A stretch of 64,000 nucleotides of DNA from an uncultured Archangium sp. (GTDB lineage Bacteria; Myxococcota; Myxococcia; Myxococcales; Myxococcaceae). The stretch spans positions 120,605 to 184,604 of the forward strand of contig CAIVGN010000097.1 in the NCBI GenBank assembly GCA_903905455.1, read 5' to 3'. The translations under genes were made by a program, and so were the position numbers. Below, one piece after another: positions 8,224-15,296 of the stretch (its first letter is position 1; each line of letters starts with the position of its first letter). The notes under the pieces were generated by a model. It saw nothing but the letters and a program-made list of their open reading frames with translations, did not search any database and was not told the origin of the DNA.

Positions 8224-10346
8224 TCGTCCGCCTGCATCGCGCGAAGGGGGCTGATGCGGGTGGCCATCACCGCCGGCAGCAGGGTGGAGAACACGGTGAC
8301 GAAGAGGATGATCACCAGGGCGATGATCAGCGGCGCCCCCGTCACGTGCGGGATCAGCCTCGGCCCGGAGAAGAAGAAGTACATGACATCGTTGGGCGCG
8401 GCGATGCCCTTGGCGGCGATCGCCCCCAGCACCCCCGACCCGGCCAGCATGCCCAGGCCCCCGAACAGCAGCCCCAGCACCATCGACTCGACCAGCACCA
8501 TGGAGAGGATGAGGCCGCGCTGCGCCCCGATGGCGCGCATGGTGCCGATCACCTGCGTGCGTTGGATGGTGGCCATCATCATGGCGTTGTTGATGATCAC
8601 CATGGCGATGAAGAAGATGATCGCCACGGCCACGAAGAGCAGGGCGCGGAAGACGTTGATGATCTGCCCCAGCAACCCCGACGCCTTCTGCCAGCTGATG
8701 GCCTTGATCCCCAGGTTCTGCTCGTCGGACAACTTCGAGATCCGCGCCAGCGTCTCGTCGAGCCGGGTGGGGTCGTTCAACATCAGCGCCGCGTTGAGCA
8801 CCACGCCGTCGTTGAACTCGTGCTCGGTGTAGACCCGGCGCACCAGGTCTTCCTCGCGCAGCTTGCGGCCCGCACCCGACATCGCCGTGTCGGGGTCGAT
8901 CACGCCGGCCGTGGCCTCGGCCACCACCTCCGCGCCTTCCCCGAAGAGCTCGTCCTCGGCGTTCTCGCGGCTGATGGTCTTGGCCCCCGTCTGCTTCTGG
9001 ATCTCCTTGAGCTCCTCGGCCTTGTCCGCCGTGAGGTACCCGTAGAGGTCGCGGAAGCTCATCAGGTCCATCAAGCTCGTCGACCCCGCCAGCGGCGACT
9101 TCTCGAGGCCGGTGAAGGCGAACGTGCCGTACACCTTCACGTTCACGTTCTGGATGTAGCCCGACTTGGTGAAGGCCTTGATGGTCAGCATGTCGCCGAC
9201 GTTGACCCGGTAGAGCTGCACCTGGGGCACCACCAGGCCGTAGAACTGCTGGTAGCGCTGGTCGAAGTTCTCGTCGGTGGTGGTCATCAGCTCCGAGAGC
9301 AGCGGGCCGATGGCCGTCTCCTTCGAGCCCAGTGCGTCCTGCAGTGACTTCGTCAGCGCCTGGGTCTTGATGCCGTCGAGCTGCAGCACCAGCTCGCGGG
9401 TCTGCAGCCGGTTCTCCTTCACGAAGCGCTTGAGCTCGTCGTCGGTGGCGATCAGCCGGCCGTTGGCCCGCGCGTCCTTGATCTTGTCGAGCCGCCGCGC
9501 GGTCTTGAGCTTCATCTGCTCTTCGTGGATGAGGTCGGCGATCAGGAACCCGCGGTGGCCCCTGGGCACCGGCGTGCCCTTGATCACCCGCATGCGGTCG
9601 AACGACTGCTCGAACTTGTCGAGATCGGTGCCCACGTAGCGCAGGAACACCATCGAGGTGTCGGTGACGATGGGGGCGATGCGGTTCTCGAGGAACTCCA
9701 GGTTGGCGTACGGGTCCTTCTCGAAGTCCGCCCAGAACTCGTCGTGCTCGACGCGCCGCAGGGCCTCGAGGTTGTAGGGGTCCACCGCGGTGCCGTTGAG
9801 CATGTCGGTCATCGCCTTCTCGGCGTCGCCGCGCAGCACCTTGATGATCTGCCGCATGTGCGAGGTCTCGCTGACGATGCGCCGGTCGAGCTCGTCGCGG
9901 GGCAGGGCGGCGAGCTTCGGGGGGCTCGGCTTCCCGTCGCGCGCCTTGTAGAGATCGCGCAGCTTCTCGAGCGTGGTGTCCACGATGTTGCCCGAGGTGA
10001 TCAGCGCGCCCGACACGCCCATGGGCACCACCATCTTCACGTTCTCGACCTTCGACAGCGCCTCCTCGATGCGCGGGAAGTCGGTGATCGCCTTGAGGTC
10101 CGGGTCGCTGCCCATCTGCCCGTAGAGCGTCAGCTCGTCCTTCGACGCGGACGAGTAGATCTGGATGTGCCCCGCGAGGCTGCCCACCACCGAACGCTGC
10201 ATCGACTGGTTGAGCGAGTCGAGCAACCCCCCGAGGATCACGAACACCAGCGTGCCGAACAAGATGAGCCCGCCGATGAGCAGGTTGATGGGGCTGGCCA
10301 ACAGGTTGCGGATCGCCATCCGCACCAGGAGAACGACGCGGTCCAT
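8220..10346 (-). CDS. MacB/LolC-like ABC transporter permease with enlarged periplasmic domain
   Basis: 708 residues from the ATG at 10346, which shares one base with the ATPase stop (TGATG); a GTG one codon upstream is possible. It has an N-terminal helix (NLLASPINLLIGGLILFGTL...), then a periplasmic domain of about 500 residues, much larger than in LolC/E (~220), and three C-terminal FtsX helices with NNAMMMATIQRTQVIGTMRA as coupling helix. Charged helical stretches fill much of the extra domain (residues ~100-330). The enlargement suggests a special cargo or an extra partner. It pairs with the 437-residue permease. Confidence 0.87.
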   Translation of the reverse strand: MDRVVLLVRMAIRNLLASPINLLIGGLILFGTLVFVILGGLLDSLNQSMQRSVVGSLAGHIQIYSSASKDELTLYGQMGSDPDLKAITDFPRIEEALSKVENVKMVVPMGVSGALITSGNIVDTTLEKLRDLYKARDGKPSPPKLAALPRDELDRRIVSETSHMRQIIKVLRGDAEKAMTDMLNGTAVDPYNLEALRRVEHDEFWADFEKDPYANLEFLENRIAPIVTDTSMVFLRYVGTDLDKFEQSFDRMRVIKGTPVPRGHRGFLIADLIHEEQMKLKTARRLDKIKDARANGRLIATDDELKRFVKENRLQTRELVLQLDGIKTQALTKSLQDALGSKETAIGPLLSELMTTTDENFDQRYQQFYGLVVPQVQLYRVNVGDMLTIKAFTKSGYIQNVNVKVYGTFAFTGLEKSPLAGSTSLMDLMSFRDLYGYLTADKAEELKEIQKQTGAKTISRENAEDELFGEGAEVVAEATAGVIDPDTAMSGAGRKLREEDLVRRVYTEHEFNDGVVLNAALMLNDPTRLDETLARISKLSDEQNLGIKAISWQKASGLLGQIINVFRALLFVAVAIIFFIAMVIINNAMMMATIQRTQVIGTMRAIGAQRGLILSMVLVESMVLGLLFGGLGMLAGSGVLGAIAAKGIAAPNDVMYFFFSGPRLIPHVTGAPLIIALVIILFVTVFSTLLPAVMATRISPLRAMQADE

Positions 10347-11098
10347 CACGGGGTCCGGACCTCGGCGTGCTTCGGCGTCTCGAGGCCCATGGCGTGCGCC
10401 ACCGCGTCTTCAGGCGACTCGCGGCCCAGCACCTTGCCGTCGGCCAGGCGCACCACCGCGTTCGCGTAGCGCATCACCCGGTGATCGTGCGTCGAGAAGA
10501 TGAAGGTCGTGCCCTTCTGCTGGTTGAGCGACTTCATCAGGTCGAGGATCGCCTGGCCCGTCTCCGAGTCGAGGTTCGCCGTCGGCTCGTCGGCCAGCAC
10601 GATCAACGGGTCGGTCACCAGCGCCCGGGCGATGGCCACGCGCTGCCGCTGGCCGCCCGACAGCTCGTTGGGCCGGTGCTTCTGGTGCGTCAGCAGGCCC
10701 ACCTGCTCGAGCAGCGCCTCCACCCGCGCCTTGCGCTCCTTCGCGTTCAACTTGTTCTGCAGCAGCAGCGGGAACTCCACGTTCTGGAAGACCGTGAGCA
10801 CCGAGACCAGGTTGAAGGACTGGAAGATGAACCCGATGGTGTTCAGCCGCAGGTCGGTCAGCTCGCGCTCCGAGAGCTCCGCGGTGTTCTTGCCCGCCAC
10901 CTCGACCCTGCCCCGGGTCGCCGTGTCCACGCAGCCGATGAGGTTGAGCAACGTCGTCTTGCCGCTGCCCGAAGGCCCGGCGATGGAGATGAACTCGCCC
11001 TTGTCGACCGTCAGCGAGACCCCCCGGAGCGCCTGCACGACCGTGGCTCCGAGGTTGTATTCCTTCACGACGTCCTGAATGGTGACGATGGCGCTCAT
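10346..11098 (-). CDS. LolD/MacB-type ABC transporter ATP-binding protein
   Basis: 250 residues from the ATG at 11098 (MSAIVTIQDVVKEY). Upstream in-frame codons do not look coding. Walker A GPSGSGKTT, Q-loop FQSFNLV, signature LSGGQRQRVAIARAL, Walker B LIVLADEPTANLDS and switch histidine FSTHDH are all intact, so it should be an active ATPase. It belongs to the MacB/LolD branch, which powers FtsX-type permeases. First gene of the five-gene minus-strand unit, with TGATG coupling to the large permease. Confidence 0.92.
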   Translation of the reverse strand: MSAIVTIQDVVKEYNLGATVVQALRGVSLTVDKGEFISIAGPSGSGKTTLLNLIGCVDTATRGRVEVAGKNTAELSERELTDLRLNTIGFIFQSFNLVSVLTVFQNVEFPLLLQNKLNAKERKARVEALLEQVGLLTHQKHRPNELSGGQRQRVAIARALVTDPLIVLADEPTANLDSETGQAILDLMKSLNQQKGTTFIFSTHDHRVMRYANAVVRLADGKVLGRESPEDAVAHAMGLETPKHAEVRTP

Positions 11099-11229
11099 GG
11101 GTGCGCGGATTGGTAGCCCAGCCGCTGCGTGGCGGCATGAAGAATGATGAAGCGCGCACATTCATTGATGAACCGGGGTGATTCCTCTACCGTTCGCGCT
11201 CCCCGAACCCGACACCCGAGAGACCCGCC

Positions 11230-11514
11230 ATGGCCGCCAAGAAGAAGGAAGAGAAGACCGCCGAACCGCAGAAGCTTCCCGAGCCGAGCTACCCGGTGAT
11301 CGAGGGCTTCGTCGAAAAGGCCACCGCGGACGGCATCGCGGCCACCTTCAAGGACCTCCGCAGCCAGCTCGCCGGCCTCAAGGGCCCCAAGGCCGAGCAG
11401 GCCAAAAAGGTCGCCAAGGCCATCGACCGGACCGAGGAGCTGTTGTCCTACCTTTTGCAAGTCCGCGAGAAGCTTGAGGCGGACCGCAAGGGGAAGGGCG
11501 GCGGGCGGAAGTAG
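11230..11514 (+). CDS. small charged helical protein, unknown
   Basis: 94 residues starting MAAKKKEEKTAEPQKLPEP, lysine-rich at both ends, with a predicted amphipathic helical core (TFKDLRSQLAGLKGPKAEQA, then TEELLSYLLQVREKLEADR). No family recognised. It is divergent from the ABC unit and stands 110 bases before the needle-like gene of the T3SS locus, so it could be the first gene of that locus or unrelated. It has no signal peptide or membrane helix. Codon use and base composition match the neighbours, so I think the gene is real. Confidence 0.6.
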   Translation: MAAKKKEEKTAEPQKLPEPSYPVIEGFVEKATADGIAATFKDLRSQLAGLKGPKAEQAKKVAKAIDRTEELLSYLLQVREKLEADRKGKGGGRK

Positions 11515-11536
11515 AGAGCTGATCCGCTCCGCTCAC

Positions 11537-11563
11537 GCAACTCGCCTTCTCAGCCCGCGATAA
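11537..11563 (+). promoter_or_regulatory. sigma-28-like promoter motif for needle-like gene 1
   Basis: GCAACT at 11537-11542, 15 bases, then CGATAA at 11558-11563, 62 bases ahead of the ATG at 11625. The same motif at the same spacing stands before sctI (13783) and needle-like gene 2 (26643). In sigma-28 terms this is an octamer -35, 11 bases, and -10 CGCGATAA, compared with the known TAAA...GCCGATAA. A FliA/WhiG-type sigma factor is encoded nearby at 13151. Confidence 0.65.
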
Positions 11564-11624
11564 TCAATTCACAGGGCAGCGAAGCCTGGACACTTTCCGC
11601 AGTAATCCTCTGGAGGAAACACCC

Positions 11625-12179
11625 ATGAGCATCAACGGAATCAACGGCAACAACCCCGCTGGCATGGCGAACCGCATCTCGATGAACGTGACGGTTGGCA
11701 AGCAGACCCAGGGTTCGACCTTCGGTGAGAAGGTGAACAACGGTCTCCACGCCGCGGGCTCGGCGCTGTCGCAGGGCGCGTCGCTCCTCGGTGCCTCCCT
11801 CCCCGGTGGCGCGGTGATCTCGGCGGCGGTTTCTTCGGTCAGCACGATGGCGGGCGGCTCGGGTGGCGGCGCTGCGGCGGCCAGCTACGCGGCGACCGGC
11901 ATGGTCGGCTTCGCCGGCGGCAACGGCAGCGCGGCCGGTGGCAGCACGGTGCAGATCGGTGGCGGGCAGCAGGGCGCGGGCCCCAACCTCACCGCGGGCG
12001 CCGGCACCAACGGCATGGGCGCGTACAACACGGACATCGCCTCGATGTCGGCCCAGAACTCCCAGATGCTGCAGGTCCAGATGGCGATGCAGCGCGAGAA
12101 CACCATGTTCTCGTCCATCTCCAACGTGCTCAAGACCAAGCACGACACGGCGAAGAACTCGGTGAGCAACATCCGCTGA
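11625..12179 (+). CDS. needle-like T3SS export candidate 1 (long N-terminal extension)
   Basis: 184 residues with a strong Shine-Dalgarno (TGGAGGA) before ATG 11625. Residues ~55-110 are rich in Ala, Gly and Ser and weakly hydrophobic. The last 33 residues are helical, and the C-terminus SNVLKTKHDTAKNSVSNIR lines up without gaps with the C-terminal 19 residues of PrgI/MxiH-type needle subunits as I remember them (S..K, D, N.R conserved). Known needle subunits are only ~80 residues, so the rest may add a hydrophobic, translocator-like or filament-capping part. It has its own promoter motif and terminator, and a TPR chaperone gene follows. A secreted substrate role is inferred from context and the C-terminus. 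Confidence 0.6.
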   Translation: MSINGINGNNPAGMANRISMNVTVGKQTQGSTFGEKVNNGLHAAGSALSQGASLLGASLPGGAVISAAVSSVSTMAGGSGGGAAAASYAATGMVGFAGGNGSAAGGSTVQIGGGQQGAGPNLTAGAGTNGMGAYNTDIASMSAQNSQMLQVQMAMQRENTMFSSISNVLKTKHDTAKNSVSNIR

Positions 12180-12208
12180 TTCGCTGACGTCAGCCTGGTG
12201 TTTCCGGA

Positions 12209-12237
12209 GGGCGGCCCTGGTGGCCGCCCTTCGTGTT
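12209..12237 (+). terminator. hairpin after needle-like gene 1
   Basis: A 9-bp perfect stem AGGGCGGCC / GGCCGCCCT with loop CTGGT, followed by TTCGTGTT. The T-tract is weak, so it may give partial termination: high transcription of the needle-like gene and lower read-through into the chaperone gene. Confidence 0.6.
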
Positions 12238-12277
12238 ACTGTCGCCTGCAGTTCTCACCGAAAGGACGAAGAGCCCC

Positions 12278-12727
12278 ATGACGGAAGCGAAGTCAGACAT
12301 CGCGGGAAGCCTGGTCACGATGACCAAGCAGCAGGCGATGTTGATGCTCGAGGCGGCGTACCTGTGGATGGACCTGGGCAAGTTCGATCACGCCCGCGAG
12401 CTGCTCGGCGGTGCCGCGGTGCTCATGCCCAAGAGCGAAGTGCCGCAGCTGGCGCTCGGGACGCTCGAGTTCAACCAGGGCCACTTCGAGAAGGCGCTCC
12501 CCGTGTTCCGCCGGGCCCAGCAGCTGGCGCCCCGCGCTTCCCTGCCGCGCGCCCACGTCGGCGAGACGCTGCTCTTCATGGGCAAGGTCACCGAAGCGAT
12601 GAAGGAACTGAAGTCGGCCCTCGATCTCGAGCCCGGCAGCGACGGCGCGAAGTTCGCCGAGGCGCTGATCGCCGCCAAAGAGACCGGCGCCCTTCCTCCC
12701 CCCAACAAGCAGTCGGCCAAGAAGTAA
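12278..12727 (+). CDS. TPR chaperone of the T3SS (YscG/LcrH-like)
   Basis: 149 residues from ATG 12278, made of TPR helices: LEAAYLWMDLGKFDHARELL, PQLALGTLEFNQGHFEKALP, PRAHVGETLLFMGKVTEAMK. In T3SS, small cytosolic TPR proteins of this size hold needle subunits (YscG with YscF) or translocators (LcrH/SycD) before export. It follows needle-like gene 1, so that protein is its likely client. The C-terminus is a short Pro/Lys-rich tail. No signal peptide. Fourteen bases separate it from the next gene. Confidence 0.75.
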   Translation: MTEAKSDIAGSLVTMTKQQAMLMLEAAYLWMDLGKFDHARELLGGAAVLMPKSEVPQLALGTLEFNQGHFEKALPVFRRAQQLAPRASLPRAHVGETLLFMGKVTEAMKELKSALDLEPGSDGAKFAEALIAAKETGALPPPNKQSAKK

Positions 12728-12740
12728 GTAAGGGAGCGTC

Positions 12741-13145
12741 ATGTCCGTTCGAGGTGTCGGCCGTGGTGGCAAAGCGGGCGGAGCACGGGGCGCCTCTGGT
12801 GCCGCGGGCGCCGCCAAGACGTCGGGCGCAGGCTTCGGCGCCAAGGTCGACAAGGCCGAGTCGCTGGTCGGCCCGTCCGGCGCCGTCGGCTCGAGCAACG
12901 TGGGCAACGTGGGCCCGACCGACCCGGTCACCGCCCAGGCCATGGACCTCGTGCGGCAGTTGCGCAGCGGCCAGTTGAAGAGCCGCGACGAGGCGACCAA
13001 GAAGCTCGTCGCCGACATTCTTCGCGAGAAGGTGCGCACGCAGTCGAAGAAGCTCACCGAGAAGGTCTTCGAGCAGCTCAAGGACGATCCCCGTCTCAAC
13101 CAGACCCTCGAGCGCTTGTGGGACCGCGCCGAGGAGCAGGAGTAA
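12741..13145 (+). CDS. small protein upstream of the sigma factor; possible FlgM- or FliX-like regulator
   Basis: 134 residues. The N-terminal ~60 are Gly/Ala/Ser-rich and disordered-looking. The C-terminal half is helical: MDLVRQLRSGQLKSRDEATK, then KLVADILREK and DDPRLNQTLERLWDRAEEQE. The helix-plus-basic pattern recalls the C-terminus of the anti-sigma factor FlgM. The overall layout with a final DDPxL...L segment recalls FliX, a flagellar assembly regulator. I cannot decide between the two. The gene ends 5 bases before the FliA-type sigma factor start, so an anti-sigma or co-regulator role is a reasonable guess, not a demonstrated one. Confidence 0.65.
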   Translation: MSVRGVGRGGKAGGARGASGAAGAAKTSGAGFGAKVDKAESLVGPSGAVGSSNVGNVGPTDPVTAQAMDLVRQLRSGQLKSRDEATKKLVADILREKVRTQSKKLTEKVFEQLKDDPRLNQTLERLWDRAEEQE

Positions 13146-13150
13146 GCCGC

Positions 13151-13918
13151 GTGGCGCTCGGGGAATCCAAACCACAGATCCTCGAGAAGTACGGGCCGTA
13201 CGTCCGGTCGCTCGCGGCACAGGTGCGTAAACAGTTCAACTCGCAGTTCGAGATGGACGAGCTCGTGGCCTGGGGCCAGATCGGCCTGCTCGAGGCCGCC
13301 GAACGCTTCGACGCCCGCGTCGGCGCCAACTTCCTCACCTTTGCCCACTACCGCATCAAGGGCGCCATCTACGATGGGCTGCGCAAGATGGGGGTCTTGA
13401 AGGGCGGGGCCGCGGCTTCCGAGCGCGCCAACGCCTACATGACCAACCTGTCCGATCGCGGCGGCGGGGGCTCGTCGGTCGAAGACGACGTGCGCGAGAT
13501 CAGCAACGCCGTCACCGGCCTGGCCATGGTCTTCGCGACCAGCCTCGAGGGCACCGAGGGGCTGCAGGTCTCCGACGAGTCGTTGCCGGCCGACGAAAAG
13601 ATCCAGCTCGAGCAGATGCGCCGCCGGGTCCGCGCGGCCATCGAAAAGCTCCCGGAAAAAGAGAGAAAACTCCTGCAGGGCTACTACTTCCAGAACAAGA
13701 CCCTGGAAGAAGCCGGCGCGGAGATAGGACAATCAAAGAGTTGGGCGAGCCGCCTTCACGCCCGAGCCGTTGAGACGCTGAAGCAACTCCTCGAAGAAGA
13801 CGACGATAACCCCACTGAACAGCAGCGGAGGAATGACCATGGCCGGACCCCTGGCAGGAATCTCAGCAGCACAGATCGCCCAGCAGAAACTCCCCGACCA
13901 GGCCGCACAGCAGGCTAA
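13151..13918 (+). CDS. FliA/WhiG-type RNA polymerase sigma factor
   Basis: 255 residues from GTG 13151. Region 2 is clear (EMDELVAWGQIGLLEAAERF, FLTFAHYRIKGAIYDGLRKM), and region 4 helix-turn-helix is intact (LPEKERKLLQGYYFQNKTLE, AEIGQSKSWASRLHARAVET). Sigma-28 factors direct late flagellar genes and read promoters with a CGATAA-type -10. Here the gene sits inside a T3SS locus with no filament genes, and CGATAA motifs precede three genes of the locus. The last ~80 bases, which encode a Pro/Arg-rich tail, overlap the start of sctI and contain its promoter motif. Confidence 0.88.
   Translation: MALGESKPQILEKYGPYVRSLAAQVRKQFNSQFEMDELVAWGQIGLLEAAERFDARVGANFLTFAHYRIKGAIYDGLRKMGVLKGGAAASERANAYMTNLSDRGGGGSSVEDDVREISNAVTGLAMVFATSLEGTEGLQVSDESLPADEKIQLEQMRRRVRAAIEKLPEKERKLLQGYYFQNKTLEEAGAEIGQSKSWASRLHARAVETLKQLLEEDDDNPTEQQRRNDHGRTPGRNLSSTDRPAETPRPGRTAG
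13783..13809 (+). promoter_or_regulatory. sigma-28-like promoter motif for sctI
   Basis: GCAACT at 13783-13788, 15 bases, then CGATAA at 13804-13809, inside the end of the sigma factor gene and 30 bases before the sctI ATG at 13839. It is the same motif and spacing as at 11537 and 26643. Because it lies in coding sequence, the match is partly constrained by codons, yet all 12 positions agree. Confidence 0.6.
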
Positions 13919-14363
13919 CAAAGCCGGTCCCAGCAAGTTCGACCAGAGCATGAAGGGGCAGGGTGTCGACCCCTCCCAGAAGGCCGGCCAGGTCCAGCAG
14001 GCGCAGCAGGTTCAGAAGATCGACCACGCCAAGCAGATCGATCAGGTCCAGAAGATGGACAAGACGAACCTGGCGAAGCTCGACAAGAACGTCACCGGCA
14101 AGGGCATGGAGCCCGTCGCCCAGAAGGCCGAGGTCAGCAAGTCGACCTCGATGATGAAGTCGATGATCTCCAGCCTCGAGAAGGGCCAGCTGAACATCGA
14201 CAAGATGATCAACGGCGGCTTGAGCGGCAAGTCCATGTCGAACCAGGAGCTGCTGCAGATGCAGGCCGGCATGTACAAGTACACGCAGGAGCTCGACCTC
14301 TGCTCGAAGGTCGTCGAGAAGGCCACCAGCGGCCTCAAGGACACGCTCAAGACCCAGGTCTGA
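13839..14363 (+). CDS. sctI: T3SS inner rod protein SctI
   Basis: 174 residues. I prefer ATG 13839 because GGAGG at 13827 lies 7 bases before it; ATG 13833 would leave only one base. The C-terminal ~45 residues match the YscI/SctI inner rod family: NQELLQMQAGMYKYTQELDL, then CSKVVEKATSGLKDTLKTQV, the amphipathic helix that packs below the needle. The N-terminal ~110 residues are Gln/Lys-rich and repetitive (QVQQAQQVQKIDHAKQIDQV), making it longer than usual (~110). It occupies the position of fliE in flagellar operons, overlaps the sigma factor gene and has its own promoter motif and terminator. Confidence 0.85.
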   Translation: MAGPLAGISAAQIAQQKLPDQAAQQANKAGPSKFDQSMKGQGVDPSQKAGQVQQAQQVQKIDHAKQIDQVQKMDKTNLAKLDKNVTGKGMEPVAQKAEVSKSTSMMKSMISSLEKGQLNIDKMINGGLSGKSMSNQELLQMQAGMYKYTQELDLCSKVVEKATSGLKDTLKTQV

Positions 14364-14390
14364 CGGTCTTCGTCCCGGTCATGCCTCACC

Positions 14391-14423
14391 AAGGCGGCTC
14401 CCAGCTCGGGGGTCGCCTTTTTC
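14391..14423 (+). terminator. intrinsic terminator after sctI
   Basis: The stem starts AAGGCGGCTCCC and returns as GGGGGTCGCCTT, 12 pairs with two G-T wobbles, followed by TTTCGTTT. It separates sctI from sctJ, so the abundant rod subunit can be transcribed apart from the basal body genes. Confidence 0.7.
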
Positions 14424-14471
14424 GTTTGCGATGCATGCGCCCGGCGCGCCCGTAGTATGGTCTGCGCCCTC

Positions 14472-15263
14472 ATGAGCCGGTCCGTGCGCCTCGCCACCTT
14501 CGTCGGTCTCCTGTCCTTCGCGTCGGCGTGTTCGACGAACCTCCAGCACGACCTGACGGAGGACGACGCGAACGACATCTACGTGCTCCTGCAGAAGAAG
14601 AGCATCGACGCGACGAAGATCAAGGAGGGCGAAGGCAAGGAGGCCCGGTACATCATCTCCGTGCCCAAGGCCGACGTGGCCACCGCGGCCCAGCTGCTGC
14701 GCGAGCACTCGCTGCCGCGCCCGAAGTCCGACGGCCTCGCCATCTTCAAGATGACGAAGGGCATGATCCCCACCCAGACCGAAGAGCGCGCCATGTTCAT
14801 CGAGGCGCTGGGCGGCGAGGTCTCCAACGCGCTCAACCGCATCCCCGGCGTGCTCGAGGCCCGCACCATCGTGATGCTGCCCGAGGTCAACGATCTCACG
14901 CAGCCCGAGAAGAAGCCGCTGCCCTCGGCCTCGGTGCTCATCAAGTACATGGCCGTCGACGGCCGGCCGCCGGTGGCCGTGGAAGACGTGCAGTCCTTCG
15001 TGGCCAACGCGGTGTCCGAGCTGAAGAAGGAGAACGTCAAGGTGCTGATGACCGAGGCGAAGTTCGTCACCGAGGTCAGCGAAGAGCCGCGGCTCCAGCG
15101 CATCATGACCGTCGAGGTCAGCAAGGCCAGCGCGGGCACCTTCAAGGCGATCATCGGCGTCTTCGCGCTGTTGTTCATCGCGATGGCCGGGGTCACGGTG
15201 TTCATGGTGTTGCGCAAGCCCGCGGCCCGTCCGCCGCCGCGAGCCAAGACGCAGGAAGGCTGA
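14472..15263 (+). CDS. sctJ: T3SS inner-membrane ring lipoprotein SctJ
   Basis: 263 residues from ATG 14472. An in-frame ATG at 14457 also exists, but 14472 gives the better signal peptide: MSRSVRLATFVGLLSFASAC, with the lipidated Cys near 20. SctJ/YscJ forms the periplasmic ring of the basal body and is homologous to the first part of FliF. The two ring-building domains are visible (NDIYVLLQKKSIDATKI and ALGGEVSNALNRIPGVLEAR). A single C-terminal membrane helix lies at ~226-250. The length fits SctJ (~250-280), not FliF (~550), so the machine is injectisome-like in this part. TAGTAT at 14453 is a likely -10 for a short leader. Confidence 0.92.
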   Translation: MSRSVRLATFVGLLSFASACSTNLQHDLTEDDANDIYVLLQKKSIDATKIKEGEGKEARYIISVPKADVATAAQLLREHSLPRPKSDGLAIFKMTKGMIPTQTEERAMFIEALGGEVSNALNRIPGVLEARTIVMLPEVNDLTQPEKKPLPSASVLIKYMAVDGRPPVAVEDVQSFVANAVSELKKENVKVLMTEAKFVTEVSEEPRLQRIMTVEVSKASAGTFKAIIGVFALLFIAMAGVTVFMVLRKPAARPPPRAKTQEG

Positions 15264-15296
15264 GCACCCCTCCCCGGGGCGTTCAGAGGGTGAGGC

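Noticed and set aside
13833..13838. ATG 13833 as the sctI start.
   Set aside because: Only one base separates it from the GGAGG ribosome site; ATG 13839 has the normal 7-base gap.
14457..14471. ATG 14457 as the sctJ start.
   Set aside because: It overlaps the TAGTAT box and adds five residues before a good lipoprotein signal; ATG 14472 is the better start.
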